Assembly (NCBI GenBank): GCA_001770855.1
Contig: MESE01000016.1
Location: 1-64,000 of the forward strand
Length of the DNA stretch: 64,000 bases
Reading direction: 5' to 3'
Source: Burkholderiales bacterium RIFCSPLOWO2_02_FULL_57_36
GTDB lineage: Bacteria > Pseudomonadota > Gammaproteobacteria > Burkholderiales > Burkholderiaceae_D
Shown here: piece by piece, positions 1-7,088 of the stretch
How positions within the stretch are numbered: position 1 is the first letter of the stretch
How the letters are laid out: every line of letters starts with the position of its first letter
Program-made: the position numbers and the translations under genes
Notes under the pieces: model-generated
The model's input: only the letters and a program-made list of their open reading frames with translations
What the model was told of the DNA's origin: nothing
Databases searched by the model: none

Positions 1-121
1 GCTTCCTTTCCCTCCACGAAATCTCGCAGATGTATCTTATCTTTCGAAAAAATGAATGAAATCATGATTCGTAATTTGTGGGTAATCCTCAGCCACGGAG
101 TGGAGAGGGAAGCTATTTGCT

Positions 122-360
122 CCCTTCTCCCGCGAGCGGGAGAAGGGTCGTGGACTCAGAGCACTGCTCTGAGGGCAGTCGCCTTGCCAGAAAGCCGGGA
201 AAACGCACACTTGCAGTGCGCATGTCCGCTTGCAAGCGGACACCGTTACGCAGGCGTGGCAAAGGAGTATTGCCTTGCAAGGCAATACCGTTGCGCAGGC
301 GCGCGGCCGTGCCTCGCGAAACCCCTGCTTCACCATGCGCCACGAAACCCCTGCTTCACC
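122..360. repeat. Palindrome-rich repeat block
   Basis: Four palindromes follow each other: arms CCCTTCTCCCGC around GA (122-147), CTCAGAGCA..TGCTCTGAG (155-173), the perfect 20-mer TGTCCGCTTGCAAGCGGACA (223-242) and TATTGCCTTGCAAGGCAATA (268-287). Each of the last two is followed by a module close to CCGTTACGCAGGCG. The block ends with an 18-bp direct repeat, CGAAACCCCTGCTTCACC, at 317-334 and 343-360. The same modules recur inside the element near 3.3 kb. Open frames across it are by-products of the repeats, so I call no gene here. It is probably an interspersed, possibly mobile non-coding repeat. Confidence 0.75.
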
Positions 361-388
361 TCGTACCGGTCCAACTGTCGTTTCTAGG

Positions 389-619
389 TTAATTGATCCG
401 CTTGAGTCGTTGACCGTAAACGCCCCAAATGCAGTCGACGCCATCCACCGAACCGCATAGCGCCCAGCCGTTTCCGATTTTCTTGGCAATCACAACACTG
501 TCAATTTCAACCGCCAACCGTTGGGCCCATTGCGTCGCTGAACCCTGTCCTTTGAATAGCTCATTCCCGTCGACGATGACCGTCGCATCAAAAACCGGGA
601 GGGCGAATACGGTCATCAT
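389..619 (-). CDS. Hypothetical small protein
   Basis: A 76-residue protein that I do not recognise. I chose the ATG preceded by AAAGGA at good spacing; a GTG 29 codons upstream (at 706) would give 105 residues. The sequence alternates hydrophobic and polar residues (VFDATVIVDG near the N-terminus, GWALCGSVDGVDCIWGVYG near the C-terminus), which suggests a small beta-rich fold. It has two Cys, no signal peptide and no membrane segment. It lies alone between a repeat block and another small minus-strand gene. The call rests on composition and the ribosome-binding site only. Confidence 0.45.
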   Translation of the reverse strand: MMTVFALPVFDATVIVDGNELFKGQGSATQWAQRLAVEIDSVVIAKKIGNGWALCGSVDGVDCIWGVYGQRLKRIN

Positions 620-845
620 TCGTAATGTTCCTTTAATTTGTGTGGCCCAGGCCGAGTTTTCATTTGAGGCGGCATACTTCGTTCTGCAAGCCGGCCATCG
701 GTCCACGCGGATAAGAGGAACCTATTTTTGCAACGGGATATCTTCTTCGCGCAGGTGCTTCCTGGCTATAGAGCGGGTAAGACCATTCGTCAAAGTGGAA
801 TGGAAATTTAAAATGCGTATCCCGTGGATTCGATTCCCACGTGGA

Positions 846-1112
846 TCAACCGCTGAGACCTTTCGTTAAAACGTCGGCGACCACTTCATTGAGTTCGACG
901 TTCCGCTCTTTGGCCAGATCTTGCAGTTGCTGCACCAATGCACTGTTGAGTTTGACCGCAAACGGCACCAACCCCAGCGCCTGATCGCGTTTGCGCTGCT
1001 CACGTCGATCCACCGCAGTTGTGTCGACACTTCCAAAACGTGCCGCGCCAGGTGCGGCGACTTTTCCCATGAGTTTCTTGGCATCGCTTTTTGCCATTCC
1101 GGTTTTTTTCAT
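846..1112 (-). CDS. Small protein with ribbon-helix-helix-like C-terminus
   Basis: About 88 residues. The N-terminal half is basic (KKTGMAKSDAKKLMGK) and probably disordered. The C-terminal part (roughly residues 50-88: VPFAVKLNSALVQQLQDLAKERN, then a short helix ending VLTKGLSG) reads like the strand-helix-helix pattern of small DNA-binding ribbon-helix-helix proteins. That assignment is inference. A GTG two codons upstream and an ATG five codons downstream are alternative starts, because no ribosome-binding site is strong enough to decide. No toxin-like gene overlaps it, so there is no direct evidence for a toxin-antitoxin pair. Confidence 0.6.
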   Translation of the reverse strand: MKKTGMAKSDAKKLMGKVAAPGAARFGSVDTTAVDRREQRKRDQALGLVPFAVKLNSALVQQLQDLAKERNVELNEVVADVLTKGLSG

Positions 1113-1570
1113 TATCACTATTCTCGTTGAGTCAGGCTAACCATTTTACGCAACATCGGGGACATGCGGTCAGTGTGACGCCATCGTTTGGTTGGACATG
1201 AAACCTTTCTCAAAGAAAGGCATGACCGATTGACAATCAGACAAGGATGGCCGTGTTGGGCAGATTGCACGTATCGTCATTCTGTGAACGAACAATCAGT
1301 TCTCGATTTGTATCAAATTGAAAGAGTTTCTTTCCGATTTCGATCTCCGGAATATATTGCAATTGTTCAATATACCGTGCGGTACAGCACAGACCTTCCG
1401 CGCCGCGACACATAAGGTAAGAACACGGTCGCTTTCTTCAGCAAACGTTTTGGTCGTTGATCAAAATCCTGCGCACCGAAGATACATCGTTTCGCATCAC
1501 ACATTGATCGTCGGGCGCACTCATCGCATTGTCGTCAGTGAACCCACCCTGATTCAACCAAGGAGCAATT
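1113..1570. other. Intergenic region, no gene seen
   Basis: About 460 bases between a minus-strand small gene and the DUF4382 gene. Short open frames on the plus strand have no convincing start signals or protein-like composition. The last bases contain AAGGAG just before the ATG at 1571, so the region presumably holds the promoters of both flanking genes, but I cannot place them. Confidence 0.5.
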
Positions 1571-2782
1571 ATGAATCACTCATTTCGAACTCTTTCCCTC
1601 GTGGCCAGCCTGTCTGCTGCCGGTTTGCTCGCGGCCTGTGGCGGTGGTGGAGGCGGTAGCAGCCCGCCACCCGGCACTCTTGGTGTGTCCATGACCGATG
1701 CGCCGGCATGCGGTTACGACGCCGTGAATGTGACGGTACGCGCAGTTCGTGTGCATCAAAGCAGTTCGGCCGGTGAAAACGATGGAGGCTGGGCCACCAT
1801 CACCTTGCCTGTGCCGAAAAAAATCAACCTGCTCAACCTGACCAATGGTGTGCTGGAAGAACTCGGACAAACATCGCTGGCGGCCGGGCATTACACCCAG
1901 TTGCGCCTGGTGCTCGATCCGAACAACGGCAACAGCATGGCCAATTCAGTCATCCTGACGACCACGCCCACCAACACCACGGAAATCTCGCTTGATACGC
2001 CTAGTGCGGTACAAAGCGGCATCAAGCTGACCAATCAGTTCGAAGTCCTCTCCAATCAGCGCGTGGATCTCGTGCTTGACTTTGACGCCTGCAAATCGAT
2101 TGTCACCAAAGGCAGCGGCGCATATGCGTTGAAGCCGGTGATCACCGTGATTCCTACCGTGATGAACGGCATCGACGGTTATGTCAATACGTCGCTTCTG
2201 TCGAGCAACGTCATGGTATCGGCACAGCAGAACGGCGTCGTCGTGCGCTCGACCGTGCCTGATACGGCCGGGAAATTCACGCTCGCCCGCCTTGCACCCG
2301 GAAACTACGATGTTGTCATTACTGCGGACGGCCGCGCCACTGCGGTCATTGGAACCGTACCGGTCGCGTCGACCAGCAGCCGGGTCGACGTCAGCACTTC
2401 CGCGGCACCGATCGTTTTGCAGACTTCCGCCACAAGAAATATTGGCGGCACGGTGCTATTGAGTCCATCGAGCACGACAGAAGTCGGTTACGTCGCTGCG
2501 CAGCAAACCTTTGCCGCGGGTCCGAAGGTAACGGTGAAATACCGGGGAGCCGATATTTCAAATGGCACTTATAGTTTGGCTAGCCTGCCAACCGCCGCGC
2601 CGCAATACGGGCAATACAGTGCCACCTTGCCAATCACGTTGACGACGCAGACCACCACCACACCCGGTACCGGGAAATATCTGCTTGAAGCCAGCGCTTT
2701 GGGTTACGTGACACAAACCAATGCATCGGTGGACCTGACGCCGGCTGACCAGTCCGGCATCGATTTCACACTCGTGAAGTAA
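1571..2782 (+). CDS. DUF4382 domain lipoprotein
   Basis: A 403-residue secreted lipoprotein. The signal peptide ends in a lipobox (LLAAC, Cys about residue 23), followed by a Gly-rich and then Ser/Pro linker. Residues about 36-195 match the DUF4382 type of extracellular domain (LGVSMTDAPACGYDAVNVTVRAV; later a segment with LDFDACKS). Residues about 200-285 resemble a carboxypeptidase-regulatory-like beta-sandwich (GKFTLARLAPGNYDVVITADG), and a third beta domain follows. The start is supported by AAGGAG ten bases upstream. It stands alone and ends at a strong terminator. DUF4382 has no known function; an outer-membrane surface role is inferred from the lipobox. Confidence 0.85.
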   Translation: MNHSFRTLSLVASLSAAGLLAACGGGGGGSSPPPGTLGVSMTDAPACGYDAVNVTVRAVRVHQSSSAGENDGGWATITLPVPKKINLLNLTNGVLEELGQTSLAAGHYTQLRLVLDPNNGNSMANSVILTTTPTNTTEISLDTPSAVQSGIKLTNQFEVLSNQRVDLVLDFDACKSIVTKGSGAYALKPVITVIPTVMNGIDGYVNTSLLSSNVMVSAQQNGVVVRSTVPDTAGKFTLARLAPGNYDVVITADGRATAVIGTVPVASTSSRVDVSTSAAPIVLQTSATRNIGGTVLLSPSSTTEVGYVAAQQTFAAGPKVTVKYRGADISNGTYSLASLPTAAPQYGQYSATLPITLTTQTTTTPGTGKYLLEASALGYVTQTNASVDLTPADQSGIDFTLVK

Positions 2783-2818
2783 TGGTGGAGCAAGTCGCCT
2801 GAACAAGCGGCTGAAATG

Positions 2819-2856
2819 AGCAGGCTGCGGTGTCGAATCGCAGCCTGCTTTGTTTT
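2819..2856 (+). terminator. Rho-independent terminator
   Basis: Stem AGCAGGCTGCG / CGCAGCCTGCT with a nine-base loop, followed by TTGTTTT. It lies 36 bases after the stop of the DUF4382 lipoprotein gene. Confidence 0.85.
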
Positions 2857-2960
2857 ACATGAAAGGCTCGACCGGACAAGGACGGCATGCCGTGAGTCCT
2901 GTACGGCATCGGGATTGGTAAATTTGAATTACGTAAGTTTGGCTCACCACGGGATATATC

Positions 2961-3155
2961 ATGACAAAATTATTAGCGTCTTTGATGGTTGCAGGTTTTT
3001 TTCTTGCGGGCTGCGTCGTCGTTCCGGTCGAGATCGTCGAAGAACGTTCGGCATCCGATTTCTGCCCGCCGGGACAGGCTAAAAAGGGAAATTGCACGCC
3101 GGGTGAGGGGCGCGGTTTCTGTCCGCCAGGGCAGGCGAAAAAAGGGAATTGCTAG
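2961..3155 (+). CDS. Small Cys-rich lipoprotein with duplicated motif
   Basis: A 64-residue protein. It has a lipoprotein signal (hydrophobic run, LAGC lipobox at about residues 15-18), then VVVPVEIVEE, then two identical copies of FCPPGQAKKGNC (about residues 34-45 and 53-64) separated by TPGEGRG. Each unit has Cys at both ends, so intramolecular disulphides or metal binding are possible, but this is inference. CPPGQAKKG-type motifs occur in other small exported proteobacterial proteins of unknown role. The start is the only ATG ahead of the signal peptide; no strong ribosome-binding site is visible. I do not know its function. Confidence 0.7.
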   Translation: MTKLLASLMVAGFFLAGCVVVPVEIVEERSASDFCPPGQAKKGNCTPGEGRGFCPPGQAKKGNC

Positions 3156-3228
3156 TGGGTCACTTGGCAACAGAAGCAGCATTGCGTTTAGGAGGGTGTA
3201 GGCGGAAAACAAGGCTGCAGTTTCGCAA

Positions 3229-3571
3229 AAGCGTAGCGCCTTTCGGCGGTCGCATTCCTTCGAAAACGCAAGACGATTTTCCTTCGTGGATGCTTGCCGG
3301 GGGGGTGTAGCAGGGAATTCGGATCGCATGCGATCCGCCTGCGCAACCGTATCCGCTTGCAAGCGCAAACCGCTACGCAGGCGGACAGCATGCTGTCCGA
3401 ATTCCCTGCTTCACCCCGCAGGGCGCTTTGCAGGGTCGCCTTTTCTTTGGGTACTTTCTTTTGGCGACGCAAAAAAAAGTACCTCGCCGCCGGGGCGAGA
3501 CCCTGCATGCATCCACGAAGGAAAAACCGTCTCGCGTTTTCGAAGGGAATACGGCGAGAGGCGCTACGCTT
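3229..3571. repeat. Nested inverted-repeat element (about 340 bp)
   Basis: The outer arms (about 3229-3292 and 3508-3571) are imperfect inverted copies over about 63 bases, sharing AGCGTAGCGCCT, CCTTCGAAAACGC and TTTTCCTTCGTGGATGC. Inner arms lie at about 3299-3320 and 3397-3418 (GCAGGGAATTCGGA and its complement). At the centre are palindromes GGATCGCATGCGATCC, CGCTTGCAAGCG and GGACAGCATGCTGTCC separated by GCCTGCGCAACCG / CCGCTACGCAGGC modules. The right flank has CTTTTCTTTGGGTACTTTC and a facing AAAAAAAGTAC. The long open frames here are read through the repeat on both strands and look alike, so I do not call them genes. Confidence 0.8.
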
Positions 3572-3745
3572 ATCCACCCCTATTTTTTCCATCTCAATGC
3601 CGATTTCATTGCCAAGTGATCCACGAGCCTTCTTCCGCAAATTATTGCGGAGTCTTGGCCGATTTTCGGAATTTCAAAACCTTCCTGATCTATCGTAATC
3701 GCGACATCCGAAAGGGGCCGGATCGCTCTGAAAAACAATGATCTA

Positions 3746-3797
3746 CCGCGTCTGGCAGTCCACCTGCACCATGCTGCAGGCGCACTGCCAGACGCGG
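3746..3797 (-). terminator. Long hairpin, probable terminator of the PAS-LuxR gene
   Basis: Perfect 14-bp arms CCGCGTCTGGCAGT / ACTGCCAGACGCGG with an inner CCTGCA/TGCAGG stem. It begins 27 bases after the stop of the minus-strand regulator gene. A TTGTTTTTC run follows at about ten bases, so termination is likely but not textbook. Confidence 0.6.
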
Positions 3798-3824
3798 TTC
3801 GAGACCAGACTTTTCAAAAACGTA

Positions 3825-4322
3825 TCAAACCAGTAGTGCAGGCAACTGTGGCGTGGAGCGCACACCCAGCTTGTGCAACAGCCGTCCGCGATGCATTTCC
3901 ACGGTGCGCGGGCTCAGATCCAGCAAGCGCGCAATTTGCTTGCTCGACAAGTCTTGAGCAAGGTGCGCCACGATTTCGCGCTCCCTTGGGGTCAAACTTT
4001 CCGCAGATGCATTCGGGCGCTGCAGCGGTTCGAATGACCAGACAGCCTGTCGTGCCGGGGCTGCGGCTTCGGATGCCTGACCTGTCACGCGGCACCAGAA
4101 CATTTCACCTTCCTTGCGCCGCATCAGGCGCTCGTCCTGGTAACGACTTCCAAGTTTCATCTGCGGATAACCACGGTCGCCGGTACGATGAAATTCCTGT
4201 GTCGAGGGATACAACACGACAATCGACTGTCCAATCAATTCGGATGTTTGATAGCCGAACAGTTCGGCAAATACGGTATTGCAGATCGCGATCACACGTT
4301 GCCGTGTTACACACAATGCCAC
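3825..4322 (-). CDS. PAS-LuxR transcriptional regulator, N-terminus probably frameshifted
   Basis: 165 residues from a GTG. Residues 1-75 are a PAS sensor domain (FGYQTSELIGQS, then MRRKEGEMFWCRVTG). Residues about 108-155 are a LuxR/GerE helix-turn-helix (LTPREREIVAHLAQD, SSKQIARLLDLSPRTVEMHR). The PAS domain starts too abruptly. Just upstream, in another frame, an ATG at 4360 encodes MTALTNR, and in the present frame GFLLAPVALCV follows. One extra G in the GGG at 4339-4341 would join them into a normal PAS start. So the gene either carries a one-base deletion, starts at the weak GTG, or the read has an error. It is divergent from an AMP-ligase gene and may control it. Confidence 0.75.
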   Translation of the reverse strand: MALCVTRQRVIAICNTVFAELFGYQTSELIGQSIVVLYPSTQEFHRTGDRGYPQMKLGSRYQDERLMRRKEGEMFWCRVTGQASEAAAPARQAVWSFEPLQRPNASAESLTPREREIVAHLAQDLSSKQIARLLDLSPRTVEMHRGRLLHKLGVRSTPQLPALLV

Positions 4323-4458
4323 CGGAGCGAGCAGGAATCCCTATTGGTCAAGGCCGTCATTCGATTAATATACCGTATTCATACCGTATAGCCAACGAGC
4401 CTTATCATCGCTACTGTTGGGGGCCAACGAACAGCCAAAGAAAAGCCGGAGACGAATC

Positions 4459-6009
4459 ATGAGCCTTGCCCATCTGCTGGTACGCCATGCACGGCAGACA
4501 CCCGAACGTGCAGCGATCTATAACGGCGCGGTGCCGCATGCCAGCTACCTGCAGTGGGCAGCGCGCAGCGCCGGGCTGGCCCGGCGCTTTCGTGAAGCCG
4601 CCCTGGCGCCGGGCGACCGAGTGCTTTTGTTCATGCGCAATCATCCGCGTTATCTTGAGGTAATGTGGGCAGCGTGGTGGGCGGGCCTGGTCATCGTTCC
4701 GGTCAATGCCAAGTTGCACACCAGGGAAGTGGAGTGGATCATCGACAATGCACAAGCTCGCTACGGCTTCGTCACCGCGGACGTAGCGCCGACTCACCTG
4801 GCGGGACTGGAGCGGCAGATCGATGTCGAATCCGCCGAAGCTGATGCATGGTTTGCACCGGTGGCCGAGCCCATGGCAGTGACGGTGACGGAGCGCGAGC
4901 CGGATGATGTGGCGTGGCTGTTCTACACCAGCGGCACCACCGGCCGCCCCAAGGGCGTCATGCTCACCGATCGCAACCTCATGACGATGGGCCTGACTTA
5001 TTTCGTGGACGTGGATGCCGTGTCGCATGAGGACGCGATCGTCTACGCGGCACCGATGTCGCACGGAGCGGGTATTTATGCAATTCCGCATCTCATGGCC
5101 GGCGCCCGCCATGTGGTGCCGGCTTCAGGCGGGGTGGATCCGGCAGAGCTGTTCGAGCTAGGCCGGCAGATCGGTCCTTTTTCCACCTTTGCCGCCCCGA
5201 CCATCGTCAAGCGACTGGTGGATCACGCAGAGCAGGCCGGCATCAGCCCCGAAGATGCCGCGTGCTCGTTCAAAACCATCGTCTATGGCGGCGCACCGAT
5301 GTATGTGGCGGACATCCAGCGCGCGCTGCACGTGATGGGACCGCGCTTCGTGCAGATCTACGGCCAGGGCGAGACTCCGATGGTAGGAACGGCGCTCTCG
5401 CGCCAGCACCTGACCGACACCGTCCATCCGCGCTACCTGGAACGTATTGCGTCCGTAGGCGTGGCGCAAACGCCGGTGCAGATCCGGATAAGCGATGCAG
5501 AGGGCCGCGATCTGCCGTTGGGTGAAGTGGGGGAGGTGCTGGTCAAGGGCGACAGCGTAATGGCAGGGTACTGGCGCAATGAACAGGCGACAGCTGCGGC
5601 CCTTCGCGACGGCTGGCTTTACACCGGAGATGTAGGTTGCCTGGACGCGGACGGTTTTCTTACTCTCAAGGATCGCAGCAAGGATCTCATCATCAGCGGC
5701 GGTTCCAATATTTATCCGCGTGAGGTCGAGGAAGTTCTTTTGGCCGCCCCCGGCGTGGCGGAAGCGGCTGTTGTCGGCGCGCCGGATCCGGAATGGGGTG
5801 AGGTTGTGGTGGCCTTCGTGGTGCTCCATCCGGGCGCGCGGATCATGACAGAGGCGCTTGACGAACACTGCCTGGCGCAGATGGCTCGCTTCAAGCGGCC
5901 CAAGCGATACGTGCTGATCGATCGGCTTCCCAAAAATAATTATGGCAAGGTGCTCAAGACCGAATTGCGCGCGCGGCTGATTGATCAGGCACTCGAGTCC
6001 CAGGCCTGA
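4459..6009 (+). CDS. Class I adenylate-forming enzyme (acyl-CoA synthetase family)
   Basis: A 516-residue AMP-binding ligase that activates a carboxylic acid as acyl-AMP and then usually transfers it to CoA. Visible motifs: the P-loop YTSGTTGRPKG (156-166), YGQGE (301-305), YTGDVG (388-393), DRSKDLIISGG (405-415) and the C-terminal PKNNYGK, whose Lys (about 497) is the adenylation lysine. The start is set by GGAGA seven bases upstream; an in-frame ATG 14 codons earlier has no such site. The acid substrate cannot be read from the sequence; medium/long-chain or aromatic acids are possible. It is divergent from a PAS-LuxR regulator. The space between holds a direct repeat, TACCGTAT, at about 4371-4389. 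Confidence 0.88.
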   Translation: MSLAHLLVRHARQTPERAAIYNGAVPHASYLQWAARSAGLARRFREAALAPGDRVLLFMRNHPRYLEVMWAAWWAGLVIVPVNAKLHTREVEWIIDNAQARYGFVTADVAPTHLAGLERQIDVESAEADAWFAPVAEPMAVTVTEREPDDVAWLFYTSGTTGRPKGVMLTDRNLMTMGLTYFVDVDAVSHEDAIVYAAPMSHGAGIYAIPHLMAGARHVVPASGGVDPAELFELGRQIGPFSTFAAPTIVKRLVDHAEQAGISPEDAACSFKTIVYGGAPMYVADIQRALHVMGPRFVQIYGQGETPMVGTALSRQHLTDTVHPRYLERIASVGVAQTPVQIRISDAEGRDLPLGEVGEVLVKGDSVMAGYWRNEQATAAALRDGWLYTGDVGCLDADGFLTLKDRSKDLIISGGSNIYPREVEEVLLAAPGVAEAAVVGAPDPEWGEVVVAFVVLHPGARIMTEALDEHCLAQMARFKRPKRYVLIDRLPKNNYGKVLKTELRARLIDQALESQA

Positions 6010-6087
6010 CGCTGTCGTGCATGCCGTGGCCCGATCGGGCACAGCCAGTATGCGGGACCATGCGGTGCACTTATTGGTGCATGGCCT

Positions 6088-7086
6088 TTACAATCGACGC
6101 CCGGCTTCCGGCACGCCATCCTTATCCGTCTGTTCACGTTCCTCCGCTACGGCGGCTTGCTTTGCCTCGACCAGGTTCTCGTCAGGCTGTTTTTGTGTCG
6201 CCTGGCTGGGTACAACCGGCGCAGCTGGGGGAACAGGCTGTTCCTTGCGCGATCCGAAGGTAAGCGCATAAGCCCAGGTAAATTCAGCACCCAACAGAAA
6301 TATCTGCGCGGAGTAATACACCCACACCAGTACCACCACCAATGAGCCGGCTGCACCGAACCCCGACGTCACACCGCTTTTGCCGATGTAGAGTCCGATC
6401 AGCAGTTTGCCGATCGTGAACAACAGTGAAGTTACTGCCGCGCCGATCCACACGTCGGCCCAGTCCACTCTTGCGCGCGGCATGGTCTTGTAAATCATTG
6501 CAAAGACCACCGTGGTAAATGCCAGGGTGGCCAGAAAATCAATCGTGCTTGCAAGGATTTCCCAGTCTGAAAACAGCGGCCCCCACAGTTTCCCGATTGC
6601 CGCCAGCGCCGCGCTGACCACCAGCGAAACCATCAGTAAAAAACCGATGCCCGTGATCATGCCGAAGGAGAGAAGACGAGCGCGCAACAGACCCCAGATG
6701 CCGCCCTTGTGTCTTTTGGGCGCTCGCCATATGCGATCAAGTGCGTCCTGCAATTCGCCGAACACCGATGTTGCACCGATCAGCAAAAGAACGGTCCCGA
6801 CAAGCATCGCAGTGATGCTTTCGGCCGGCTTGCTCACGCTTTCGAGCAAGCCTTTGACTGCGTCGGCGCCTTGCTGCCCCATCAGTCCCTGCAGTTGACT
6901 GAAAATTTCGCCGCGCGCGGCTTCCACACCGAAAATCATCCCGGCAATCGAAATCACGATGAGCAACAACGGTGCGATCGAGAACATGGTGTAGTAGGCC
7001 AATGCCGCTCCCATGCTTTGCGCATAGTCGTCGACCCACGATGACGTCGCGGCCTTGATCAAGATCCATATGTTTTTTAGAGTCAC
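6088..7086 (-). CDS. YihY/BrkB family inner-membrane protein
   Basis: 332 residues. The polytopic core has about six hydrophobic segments (for example ALAYYTMFSIAPLLLIVISIAG at about 28-49, and segments near 93-110, 140-165, 180-205, 215-240 and 245-275). The family signature AYYTMFSIAPLL and the later SGFGAAGSLVVVLVWVYYSAQIFLLGAEF are clear. A charged Pro/Ala/Glu-rich cytoplasmic tail follows. Family members were once called ribonuclease BN, but that was wrong; the present view is a membrane protein of uncertain transport or envelope role. It starts two bases after the stop of the AsmA gene, so the two are probably co-transcribed. Confidence 0.88.
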   Translation of the reverse strand: MTLKNIWILIKAATSSWVDDYAQSMGAALAYYTMFSIAPLLLIVISIAGMIFGVEAARGEIFSQLQGLMGQQGADAVKGLLESVSKPAESITAMLVGTVLLLIGATSVFGELQDALDRIWRAPKRHKGGIWGLLRARLLSFGMITGIGFLLMVSLVVSAALAAIGKLWGPLFSDWEILASTIDFLATLAFTTVVFAMIYKTMPRARVDWADVWIGAAVTSLLFTIGKLLIGLYIGKSGVTSGFGAAGSLVVVLVWVYYSAQIFLLGAEFTWAYALTFGSRKEQPVPPAAPVVPSQATQKQPDENLVEAKQAAVAEEREQTDKDGVPEAGRRL

Positions 7087-7088
7087 GA

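Noticed and set aside
37-489. Frames of about 75-150 codons across 40-490
   Set aside because: Produced by the palindrome array; composition is repeat-like and starts lack ribosome-binding sites.
846-1112. Toxin-antitoxin module based on the ribbon-helix-helix-like protein
   Set aside because: No adjacent small toxin-like gene is seen on either strand.
2973-3698. Long overlapping frames on both strands (about 130-150 codons) around 3.2-3.7 kb
   Set aside because: They read through the nested inverted repeat, so both strands give similar Arg/Cys-rich translations. No start signals or family match.
6058-6083. CCATGC / GCATGG hairpin between the ligase and YihY genes
   Set aside because: Stem too short, long loop and no T-run to call a terminator.
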